A DNA stretch of 43,330 nucleotides, taken from JOPF133 sp052144935. GTDB taxonomy: Bacteria; Acidobacteriota; Terriglobia; Bryobacterales; Bryobacteraceae. Positions 32,986 through 40,705 of this stretch are shown here, piece after piece. The position numbers were made by a program, and so were the translations under genes. The stretch is taken from assembly GCA_052144935.1 (NCBI GenBank), contig JBKQPR010000008.1:1-43330 (forward strand), written 5' to 3'. Numbering within the stretch: the stretch's first letter is position 1; each line of letters opens with the position of its first letter. Under the pieces are notes generated by a model, which ran no database searches, was not told the DNA's origin, and saw only the letters and a list, made by a program, of their open reading frames with translations.

Positions 32986-35058
32986 TCACTTCCGCAGATC
33001 ATCCAGGAATTCTGACGCCGGACCGGCACTTGTCACCAGCAAATGGTCCCGCGCACGGGTGCAGGCAACGTAAAGGAGGTGCCGTTCCGTGTCGTAGACC
33101 TCTTCCAGATCCGCGTCGTCGGCGACCGTCTCGATCCGTTCCTGCAGCGGAATAATCTCATCGTCACACGCCATTACCACCACGGCGCGAAATTCCAGAC
33201 CCTTGGCGAGGTGCATGGTGCTGATTGAAGCGCGCCCACTGGTTGTCTCGACATTTTCGTCCAGCACCTGGAAGGGGATCCCGGCATCCTGTGCCGCCGC
33301 GCGCGCCCTGTCCAGTTCAGCGGCGGAACGAACGAAGATGCCCACTTCGTGAGCCACCACGCCCTCTGCGGCCTTTGCCCGGAGCCACTGGCCGACGCCC
33401 TTGATTTCGTCTTCCTGCTTCTCGAACGCCAGGATGTCCGGCTGCGGTCCGTTGAACATGGAGATGGTGCCCTTGCGTCCCTCCGTGACGCCGTCCACGT
33501 CCGACAATTCGGGGCCCAGAAGCCGGTCGGCCTGCATTCGGATCTGGTGCGAGGTCCGGTAATTGACCCGTAACGTGGAGGAGCGTCCGCGAACATCGAC
33601 GCCCAGTGCCTTCCACGAGAACGGCTGCTGGAAGATGCGCTGGCCCAGGTCGCCGGCAAAGAAGAGCCGGTTCGGGTGGCCGGCCCCCAGGGCGGCAAGG
33701 AACCTCAGTTGCGCGACGCCGACATCCTGCGCCTCATCGACCACGGTGAAGTCGAAAGGCGTACGCGCGTTTTCTGCAAACATCGATGCAAGCCGGCTGA
33801 ACAGGCCGGAGTACGTGACCAGCCCCTTGGCGCTCAGGCCGGCCCGGACGCGCTCGAAAATGGACCAGAGCACGACGCGCTGATTCTCTTTCAGCCGCGT
33901 CTTGCGCCCCAAGCGCGTTACATCCCGGTAGGCCTCCCAGGTTCCCAGTTGCCATGCGTCAACCACCTGCTCCCACTCGGTAATCAGGAAATGCAAGGAG
34001 AATTTGTTACCCTCGATCGCTGCGGCCGCTTCTTCCAGAAGACCTCGCAACTTTTCACGGGATGCGATCTGCGGGCGGCCAAAGTTCAACTCGTACAGCC
34101 GCCGGCCAATCGCGGCCATAGAATACACTTCCACACGCTCCCCAAGGCGCGGTTCGTTGCCGATCAAACGTCGCAGTTTCGTTCCCAGAGCATTCGCCAG
34201 GGTATCGGAGAAGGTGGTGAGCAAAACCCGGGCGTCCGGATTGGCGCGGGCGAGAAAGACCGCGCGATGCAGCGCCACGATGGTTTTTCCCGTACCCGCC
34301 GAACCTGAAACGCGCGCGGGGCCGCTGTAATCCCGTTCCACCAACTGGCGTTGCGCGGGATGCAGGAAGACCGTCCATTTCTCCCAGGGATAGTCGAGGG
34401 CGCGCTCCAGTTCTTCGAGGTTGCTCATCACGCGGAACCGGCGCTGCGCATCGGGATGCTTAAATGGATCCGGCCCGGGGGCAACGGGCTGGGCAGCCTG
34501 CGGCGTCACGCCGGTAGCCAAGTCCAGCAAGGACTCCGCCGCCTCGGTGGGCAGATGTCCGGCCAGTTCCAGCACCGTGTCCTCATTGGCGTGGCGCACA
34601 TCGGCGAGCCATTCGGGCGGGACACCGTAGCTCAGCAACCGATCGTCGGGGATATCCGCGAATAGGAGCGGCTTTGGTGGCGCCGCCCGCTCCACCTCGA
34701 CGTACCGGGGGATGGTGATTTCCTGAACCGTCTCCCGCACTTCAACCAGTTGCGCCGCGCCCGTCTTCGGGTGGGTTTCCAGCTTGCGCCGCTGCGCCCA
34801 CTGGTAGGCTTCGTCGTGGTGGTTGACATAGCAAAGCAAGAGGCTGGTTCCCGTTTTGTGGACGATCAGCCGGACACTGAGGCTCACGCGAACCGACCAG
34901 AAGTGAGGATCCTTCGATTTCTCGATCTTGTGGAGCTGCAGGGCAGGATGAGCCGGGTTCAACTGGAGATCGAAGGCCGCGGTCTTTACCGCCTTCTGCT
35001 CGTCGCCGGTGAGCTTGGCGAGGCTGTCCGTAAAGGTGTCGGCAATACGAAATTCCAT
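32986..35058 (-). CDS. RelE-like/UvrD superfamily 1 helicase fusion
   Basis: A two-part protein of 690 residues. Residues 1-~105 look like a RelE/ParE toxin-fold domain (TDSLAKLTGDEQKAVKTAAFDLQ, FWSVRVSLSVRLIVHKTG, LLLCYVNHHDEAYQWA). The rest is a UvrD/Rep helicase: Walker A GSAGTGKT (252-259), DEAQD (441-445), FFAGDLGQRIFQQPFSW, LRVNYRTSHQI, STMHLAKGLEFRAVVV and YVACTRARDHL. It starts 3 bases after the stop of the ATPase-TOPRIM gene, so the two are surely cotranscribed. An ATPase-TOPRIM next to a UvrD helicase is the gene pair of the Gabija defence system (GajA-GajB); standard GajB is shorter (about 500 residues) and lacks the RelE part. Anti-phage function is inferred. Confidence 0.88.
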   Translation of the reverse strand: MEFRIADTFTDSLAKLTGDEQKAVKTAAFDLQLNPAHPALQLHKIEKSKDPHFWSVRVSLSVRLIVHKTGTSLLLCYVNHHDEAYQWAQRRKLETHPKTGAAQLVEVRETVQEITIPRYVEVERAAPPKPLLFADIPDDRLLSYGVPPEWLADVRHANEDTVLELAGHLPTEAAESLLDLATGVTPQAAQPVAPGPDPFKHPDAQRRFRVMSNLEELERALDYPWEKWTVFLHPAQRQLVERDYSGPARVSGSAGTGKTIVALHRAVFLARANPDARVLLTTFSDTLANALGTKLRRLIGNEPRLGERVEVYSMAAIGRRLYELNFGRPQIASREKLRGLLEEAAAAIEGNKFSLHFLITEWEQVVDAWQLGTWEAYRDVTRLGRKTRLKENQRVVLWSIFERVRAGLSAKGLVTYSGLFSRLASMFAENARTPFDFTVVDEAQDVGVAQLRFLAALGAGHPNRLFFAGDLGQRIFQQPFSWKALGVDVRGRSSTLRVNYRTSHQIRMQADRLLGPELSDVDGVTEGRKGTISMFNGPQPDILAFEKQEDEIKGVGQWLRAKAAEGVVAHEVGIFVRSAAELDRARAAAQDAGIPFQVLDENVETTSGRASISTMHLAKGLEFRAVVVMACDDEIIPLQERIETVADDADLEEVYDTERHLLYVACTRARDHLLVTSAGPASEFLDDLRK

Positions 35059-35061
35059 CTT

Positions 35062-36816
35062 CTACGCCGGCATTCCTTGAGTTCCGGTCAGCGAGACCAG
35101 CTTGGCCATGAACTGATGCACATCTTCGTGAATTTCGTCGGCGGTCATATTGACAGCGATCTGCTCCCGAATGAGTTCCACCGAAGGGGAGCCATTCCGA
35201 AGCTGATGGAAAAGCGAGTTATCGTCCTCGAACAGAATTCGCTTGCCGTTCACCACGGTGAACACGTTCGCGCTGACGTTTCGCCAGGTCCTTCCAGGAG
35301 GCAAGGTCAAGTTCTGGCCTGCAAAAAACTCGTCGATCACCTGTGTGACCGGCTGCACAAACAGCTCCCCCTCGCTGAATCGAAGCGCGGAGCGCCTCCA
35401 CGCATCGGGTACCAGAAGGTAGTTCTCGATGTTTTTACGCTTCCACTCGAACAGCGCGGGGTTATCCGGATCCGGATGGTAGGCGGCGCTTTCATCGTAG
35501 TCGAAGAGCATCAGCCTGGACACTTCCGGGATGATGTGCTTCAATGCGGCAAAATGCTCGTCCGCGCGGTCCTTCATATTCTGCTTGCCACCGCCACCCA
35601 TCGGCTTGAAACAGATCTTGTCCATGGAGGCCTGGGCGCCGCACGGATCGGCCCAGGCGCGCAGGATGCGCTCGTCGCTCTCCCCCTCCACGTACAGGAT
35701 ATAAGGCGAGCCCATCAGTCGCGCGATCTCTTCGTTGGAGACTTCCGCCATCGCCCGCAGCACGTCGGGCGCCGACTGAACGCGTTTGGGCACCCGGTGG
35801 AGCAGGGAGACGATCTGACTGGCATCCACGCCCCGCACCAACTCCTCCGCATGCGTGGCGATCAGGAACTGAGTGCCTCTCTCAGCCGACTTCCGCTTGA
35901 AGTAATCGAGGATCTCGCGTTGCAGGTTCACGTGCAGGTGGGCATCCGGCTCGTCGAGCAGGATCGTGGTAGGCCGGTACCCGTACCCGTACAAGAACGC
36001 CAGCAGGGTCAACGTTTGGTGGAATCCGCTCCCTCCTGCGATGATGTCGTAGTCCTTGTCGTTCTGGCGGTACTCGACGGTGATGTAGACGTCCTTGGCC
36101 GAATCGTATCCAGGCTCATCAATCTCGACCGAAAACCAGCGCTTGATAATGGCTGCCAGCTCTCGCCAGTCCGCTGGAGTTGTATGCCGCCCGACAGCGC
36201 GCCCATCTGCCCCATTGGGAGGAGCAGACCGCACCCGCAACAGCAAGTTGCGCAACACGCTCCCAGGCTGGCCCTTTCCCACCTGCTGGCGGATGGGGGC
36301 TTCATCGAGCCATTTCTCCGATGGCTCCAGGCCGGAAAATGGCGGGACATAAGCGATCTTCGGCAGGTCTCCCTGTCGCTCGCACTCCCGGAATTTCTCC
36401 CAACCATCGCTGGCAATCGCGTAAATAGTCTGTGAAGAATGATAGCGCAGCTCCACGCCGAACGAGCCGGTCTCGCCCGAGGCCCGCATCCATTCCACAC
36501 GAATGCCGATCAGGATGTATGCCTGCTTCTTCTTGCCGTCGACCAGGGGCCAGTGCCGCTCCGTTTTATCCTTCCACAGGAGGCTGAATTCCGGCACAGG
36601 CAACGCGGTGAAGTTCGGCAGCACCACCTGGATGCCCTTGGAGCCGGTGCGCTTGGACCGGTGGAACTCTTCCACGCAAAACTGCCAGATCGCCAGCGCT
36701 TGGAGCACCGTGCTCTTGCCGCTATTGTTGCGCCCAACCAGCAGATCGAACCCGGTAAAGTTGTAGACCTGTTCACCCACGCTCTTGAAGTTGCGGAGGG
36801 TCAATCGAGTGATCAT
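35062..36816 (-). CDS. OLD/GajA-like ATPase with TOPRIM domain
   Basis: A 584-residue SMC/ABC-type ATPase fused to a TOPRIM nuclease-like domain. Walker A is GRNNSGKST (28-36), the signature-like GGSGFHQ is at 261-267, Walker B is ILLDEP (285-290), and the switch His is H322 in ATHAEEL. The TOPRIM part begins YILYVEGESDE (Glu378) with LFDYDES (D439, D441), the metal-binding residues of OLD-family nucleases. The length is close to GajA of Gabija. The ATG at 36816 lies 53 bases after the methyltransferase stop. With the downstream helicase it forms a Gabija-like pair; alternatively it is a generic OLD-family nuclease linked to restriction-modification. Confidence 0.88.
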   Translation of the reverse strand: MITRLTLRNFKSVGEQVYNFTGFDLLVGRNNSGKSTVLQALAIWQFCVEEFHRSKRTGSKGIQVVLPNFTALPVPEFSLLWKDKTERHWPLVDGKKKQAYILIGIRVEWMRASGETGSFGVELRYHSSQTIYAIASDGWEKFRECERQGDLPKIAYVPPFSGLEPSEKWLDEAPIRQQVGKGQPGSVLRNLLLRVRSAPPNGADGRAVGRHTTPADWRELAAIIKRWFSVEIDEPGYDSAKDVYITVEYRQNDKDYDIIAGGSGFHQTLTLLAFLYGYGYRPTTILLDEPDAHLHVNLQREILDYFKRKSAERGTQFLIATHAEELVRGVDASQIVSLLHRVPKRVQSAPDVLRAMAEVSNEEIARLMGSPYILYVEGESDERILRAWADPCGAQASMDKICFKPMGGGGKQNMKDRADEHFAALKHIIPEVSRLMLFDYDESAAYHPDPDNPALFEWKRKNIENYLLVPDAWRRSALRFSEGELFVQPVTQVIDEFFAGQNLTLPPGRTWRNVSANVFTVVNGKRILFEDDNSLFHQLRNGSPSVELIREQIAVNMTADEIHEDVHQFMAKLVSLTGTQGMPA

Positions 36817-36869
36817 GCCTGCTCACCATTCTGCCAGGGTCCTGGCGCTGTAGCCTCATTACTCGTCAT

Positions 36870-39689
36870 TCACACCACCTTGAACACCTTCATCACCTCG
36901 TCGCCAAGGTGGTTGATGACCTTCACAGCGATGCGCCCGGAAGCGGGTTTCTTGAACGGCCGCGAGGTGTCGCTGTTCAGCGTGGCCCAGGCTTCTTCGT
37001 TGACCTCGGCCTTCAGCGTAGTTTTGAGCGCTTTGTACGGATCGTTGGCGCCCAAGAAATAGGCGTGGCGGACGAAGAAGCTCTCCTCATTGTAGTCGGT
37101 ATCGATGAACCAGCAGGCGATCCCATCGGCGCCGTCGCTGCGGACCTCGCCGGTGTTGGGATGGAACACGTCCACTCCGTTGACCTTGACCTGTATCTGC
37201 CCGCCCTGCACGGGGAGTATCTCAATGTCCGGCTCGCCGAAGATGACGAACAGGTTGCCCTTGCCGGTATTCTTCAGGTCGTCAGCCATGTGCAGATCGG
37301 CGTTCATGCGCGCCTTGAGCACCGGAATGCGCCCGAGCTTGTTGAACTCCGAGGAATGGGCGTCATAGTTGAAGGCACAGGAGATCAGCACATCGAATCC
37401 GGCGTCGCCGGCCTCGCGGGCGGCGGCGACCAGATCAGGGCGGGACACGGTACCGAACTCCGGGCCGATGAAGATGGCGGCGCGCTTTTCAGCGCCGGAT
37501 TCTTTGCCGCCCTCGATATACCGGTCCTCGGCGCTGACGAGGGCGCCCGGCCACGGCGCGATCGACAAGAAGGTGATCTTGTCTTCCTTGTGCGCCTGCT
37601 GCACGCCGGCGGTTTTCAGGTTCTCCAGGATCATCCGGACGAAATCCTGCTCGTCTCCGCCTACCGATGCGGCAAGGCTATCGATCAATTCGTCGTTGTC
37701 ATCGACTGCCAGCACGCGGTGCGGCGAGAGGCTTTCGACTGTGAACGGTCCTGCGACACGGACCTTTCTCTTATCTTCGTACGGTTTGTCGTAGAGGTAT
37801 TCGAAGTCGGCTTTGGCGGCGATCGAGGCATCGATTTCCTTCTGGCGCGCGATGCGCTGTCGCCACCACTCGGCGTGCAGCTTCCTCGCTGGTGCTGACC
37901 ACTTCTCATCCGCCTCGCGAGGGATTTCCCATTCTTCCCACTTCTGCTTGAGGGCCGAGTTGAGCTGCTCGCGTAGCGGTTCGAGCGTCCCTTGGAACTT
38001 CTCCCAGATCACGTCGATCTCGGCGTTGTTGGCAATGGACTTGAGCGTGATGTGGGGCACGCGCTCGTATACGAAGCCTTGGCGGATGTCGCCGTGGGTG
38101 GGAGACTCGGACGGAACCGACTGTGTGACCTCGGCTTCCTTTAGTTGGCCGTCCCGGCTGTCGGCGAGGAGGTAGTAGAGATACCGGGCGCCCATGATAC
38201 GGGCACGAGCTAGCGCCAGCGCGACGCGGGAGGTGTCAATCGTTATCCATCGCCGACCCCATTGTTCAGCAACATGAGCAGTTGTGCCAGAACCACAGGT
38301 CGGGTCCAAGACGAGGTCGCCAGGGTCGGTGGCCATCAGAACGTAGCGCTCAACGACACGGCTGACGGTCTGCACAACGTACACCCGTTGGTCCGAGAAT
38401 CCGCTACTCCCCACGTCAGTCCAGATGTTAGTGAGTGGAAATACGCCGAAATCATCAATGAACCGCTTATAGTAAAGGCGCTTCCCGATCGGGATAATTC
38501 GGTCCGCCCGCCTCAGCGCAGCGAGCCCGCTGCTCGTGGTCTTCCAGTGAGTGTTAGGAGGCAACTCGAAAGACCGAGTCCGGAACTCGAATGCGGACGA
38601 CAGCGCCGCGCTGTACCCGGTAGAAGACAAGGTGTCCGGTCGTAGCACCTTCGCGCCGCGCTTTAAGAGATCCTCGACGTCCGCTTCTCCCGAGGTCATC
38701 GCGCGGGCTGTGCCGTCTTCCTCCTGAATCCAGCGGTACTGGCCGCCGCCGTCACCAGCGTACTCTTTCCGAATGTAGGGCTGGCGGTACTTAACTCTCT
38801 CAAGGTCGCGGGCATACCAAAGAATATAGTCTGTGACGGAGGCCAACACATTCACCCTGGCCTGCGGACTATTTGCGCTTGAGGTTTTGCGGAACGTAAT
38901 CACGCCGCAGGCGTTCTGGGCCCCAAACACCTCGTCTAACAAGGCTCGGATCCGATGGAGGTTCTCGTCGCCAATCTGTACAAACAGCGATCCAGCGGGA
39001 GCGAGGAGATCGCGAGCAGCCGTAAGCCGGTCCCTCAGATAAGTTAAATAGGAGTGGAGCCCGTCGCGCCACGTATCCCGAAACGCCTTTACCTGTTCCG
39101 GCTCACGGGTGATGTGGTCGGTGGCACCGTCCTTGACATCCCGGCTCGTAGTCGACCACTGGAAGTTCGAGTTGAACTTGATCCCATACGGCGGGTCGAT
39201 GTAGATGCACTGCACCTGCCCACGGAGCCCCTCCCGTTCCGCCAGAGACGCCATCACCTGGAGGCTGTCGCCGAGGATCATGCGATTGCTCCAGTTGGCG
39301 TCGTGCTGGTAGAACTCGGTCTTCGCGTCAGTGTCCGGCAGCCCATTGAAATCGGCGAAGAGGTTGAACTGATCTTCGTCGGATTCCCGATCGGCTTTGC
39401 TGCGGCGCAGCAAGTCGTCAATCAGAACCTTGGGATGCACCTTTTCCTGGATGTACAGCGGCGGCGCATGGGTCACCAGATCCGACCAGTCCTGCTCATC
39501 CTTGCCGCGCCAGACCAGTTGCGGGTCCAGGTCGCGGTTGCGGCGCGCATAAGCCACCCGAATCGGAGTCTGCTCGTCCTTGTGCATCACGGACTGGAAC
39601 TCGGCGGTGGGAATGTTCTTGCGCGAAGCCTCCTCATGGGTGAGCGTTTCCACGGTCTTGGGTTTCTCCGGTGTCGATTTCGTGGCCAT
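36870..39689 (-). CDS. Site-specific DNA methyltransferase, type III Mod-like
   Basis: A 939-residue adenine- or cytosine-N-methyltransferase. The catalytic DPPY is at 165-168 (CIYIDPPYGIKF), followed much later by the AdoMet-binding DPTCGSGT, the beta-class order found in type III Mod subunits. A long C-terminal half (after ~residue 520) probably recognises DNA or contacts Res. N-terminal motifs IPTAEFQSVM and YARRNRDLDPQLVWRGKDEQDW are those of Mod proteins paired with BPTD_3080-type restriction enzymes. AAGGAACC precedes the ATG at 39689, which is 10 bases after the stop of the truncated res gene. The recognition sequence is unknown. Confidence 0.92.
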   Translation of the reverse strand: MATKSTPEKPKTVETLTHEEASRKNIPTAEFQSVMHKDEQTPIRVAYARRNRDLDPQLVWRGKDEQDWSDLVTHAPPLYIQEKVHPKVLIDDLLRRSKADRESDEDQFNLFADFNGLPDTDAKTEFYQHDANWSNRMILGDSLQVMASLAEREGLRGQVQCIYIDPPYGIKFNSNFQWSTTSRDVKDGATDHITREPEQVKAFRDTWRDGLHSYLTYLRDRLTAARDLLAPAGSLFVQIGDENLHRIRALLDEVFGAQNACGVITFRKTSSANSPQARVNVLASVTDYILWYARDLERVKYRQPYIRKEYAGDGGGQYRWIQEEDGTARAMTSGEADVEDLLKRGAKVLRPDTLSSTGYSAALSSAFEFRTRSFELPPNTHWKTTSSGLAALRRADRIIPIGKRLYYKRFIDDFGVFPLTNIWTDVGSSGFSDQRVYVVQTVSRVVERYVLMATDPGDLVLDPTCGSGTTAHVAEQWGRRWITIDTSRVALALARARIMGARYLYYLLADSRDGQLKEAEVTQSVPSESPTHGDIRQGFVYERVPHITLKSIANNAEIDVIWEKFQGTLEPLREQLNSALKQKWEEWEIPREADEKWSAPARKLHAEWWRQRIARQKEIDASIAAKADFEYLYDKPYEDKRKVRVAGPFTVESLSPHRVLAVDDNDELIDSLAASVGGDEQDFVRMILENLKTAGVQQAHKEDKITFLSIAPWPGALVSAEDRYIEGGKESGAEKRAAIFIGPEFGTVSRPDLVAAAREAGDAGFDVLISCAFNYDAHSSEFNKLGRIPVLKARMNADLHMADDLKNTGKGNLFVIFGEPDIEILPVQGGQIQVKVNGVDVFHPNTGEVRSDGADGIACWFIDTDYNEESFFVRHAYFLGANDPYKALKTTLKAEVNEEAWATLNSDTSRPFKKPASGRIAVKVINHLGDEVMKVFKVV

Positions 39690-39698
39690 GCTGGTTCC

Positions 39699-40475
39699 TT
39701 ACGCCGTCGCCTGCGCGGTCACTGAGTCAATCAATCGATCGCCAAGCATGTCGCCAGGGACCAATTCCCGGCTTTCGTAGTAACTGTCGGGATCGTTGGG
39801 CTGAAGGACGCGCAGGCGGTCGCGAATTGTCAGGCCGGGCGAGACTACCAGGAAGCCGCGCGTGAATTTCGTGCTGCCGGGCCGGCGCACGGCGTTGATC
39901 GTCTGCCAGGCGATGATCATCGCCATCACGGTGGTCTTGCCTGCACCTGTCGCCAACTTCAAGGCCAGACGCATGATCTCCGGGTTGGCGTCGTGATTGG
40001 CGTTGGCAAGGTGCTCCAGGAATCCTTTGCCGGGTCCGGCTTTCTGGGCAACTTCGGTGAGCCAGATGGCGGTCTCAACGGCCTCAATCTGGCAGAAGAA
40101 CGGCCGGATACCGGTGAAGTTGTGATGCCGCCAGTGCTGGAGGAGACGCGCAGTTTCGGGCGTGACGTGCCAGTCATTGGGATTCTGCCGGTTGCGCCAC
40201 AGGTTCACGTGATGCCGGAGTTCGTTAATGACGGAAGTCTGATCGTACTGTTGCTCTTCGGTCGAGAGTCCTTTGCCCTCGTCAAAAACCAAGTCCTGCT
40301 GATCCGCTTTGCCCTTGCGCTTCCGCGGCTTCGGAATGGGCGTGATGAACTCGGCCCGGCGCCGGTTCTCGATAATCCGTAGCGTCGGCTGGCCCTGCTC
40401 GTCAAGCTCCCAGTGCCGTTTTGGGTCGGCATACGGAGAGTTGAGAATCGGCCGTTCGAAGAATTGGTTATCCAT
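39699..40475 (-). CDS. Truncated type III-like restriction subunit (Res)
   Basis: Only the first ~245 residues of a DEAD/DEAH helicase-type restriction protein remain (258 in total). It begins MDNQFFERPILNSPY, contains RRAEFITPIPKPRKRKG and KGLSTEEQQYD, and has Walker A ATGAGKT (175-181) and RGFLVVSPGLTIRDRLRVL. After ELVPGDMLGD the frame changes to RLIDSVTAQATA and stops. Family members are about 1000 residues long and continue with a DEAH box, helicase motifs and a PD-(D/E)XK nuclease, all missing here. The fragment probably arose by a large deletion and cannot restrict DNA by itself. It is the first gene of the defence operon, 10 bases before mod. Confidence 0.85.
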   Translation of the reverse strand: MDNQFFERPILNSPYADPKRHWELDEQGQPTLRIIENRRRAEFITPIPKPRKRKGKADQQDLVFDEGKGLSTEEQQYDQTSVINELRHHVNLWRNRQNPNDWHVTPETARLLQHWRHHNFTGIRPFFCQIEAVETAIWLTEVAQKAGPGKGFLEHLANANHDANPEIMRLALKLATGAGKTTVMAMIIAWQTINAVRRPGSTKFTRGFLVVSPGLTIRDRLRVLQPNDPDSYYESRELVPGDMLGDRLIDSVTAQATA

Positions 40476-40573
40476 GTCTCGCGTTCATCTTTCGCCAAGA
40501 TAGCACCTCGCCAGCCCGCTTAGGCACAGCCCCGGGCGGACGGAGGAGGCCAAGCCAGGCCGCCCTAGCGCGC

Positions 40574-40601
40574 GGTTGGCAGGCGAAAGCGCCTGCCCCA
40601 C
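40574..40601. repeat. 28-bp dispersed palindromic repeat, copy 2
   Basis: An exact reverse complement of 7908-7935, located in the 230-bp gap between the truncated res gene and the M1 peptidase. The palindromic core is GGCAGGCGAAAGCGCCTGCC. Confidence 0.9.
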
Positions 40602-40625
40602 ATAGCACAGGCGCTGCACTGCACC

Positions 40626-40660
40626 GGTGGCAGGCGGCAGGAGGCGATCGCCTGCCCCAC
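40626..40660. repeat. Dispersed palindromic repeat, diverged copy 3
   Basis: GGCAGGAGGCGATCGCCTGCC and the following CCCAC resemble the 28-bp repeat; AGGCGATCGCCT at 40642-40653 is a perfect palindrome. A run of eight A follows at 40661. On neither strand does it form a proper terminator for a neighbouring gene. Confidence 0.7.
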
Positions 40661-40705
40661 AAAAAAAATCGCGGCGCGCGAAGACCTGATCTCTTGTAAT
40701 ACCTC

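Noticed and set aside
34750..36435. 561-codon plus-strand frame opposite the ATPase-TOPRIM gene
   Set aside because: Antisense of a gene with Walker A, Walker B and TOPRIM motifs.
32986..36816. RecBCD/AddAB-type repair genes
   Set aside because: The ATPase has SMC-type Walker motifs plus TOPRIM and the helicase lacks a RecB-type nuclease domain, which fits OLD/Gabija better.
40626..40668. Rho-independent terminator
   Set aside because: The hairpin is followed by A residues on the plus strand, and on the minus strand the T run precedes the hairpin, so it cannot terminate either neighbour.
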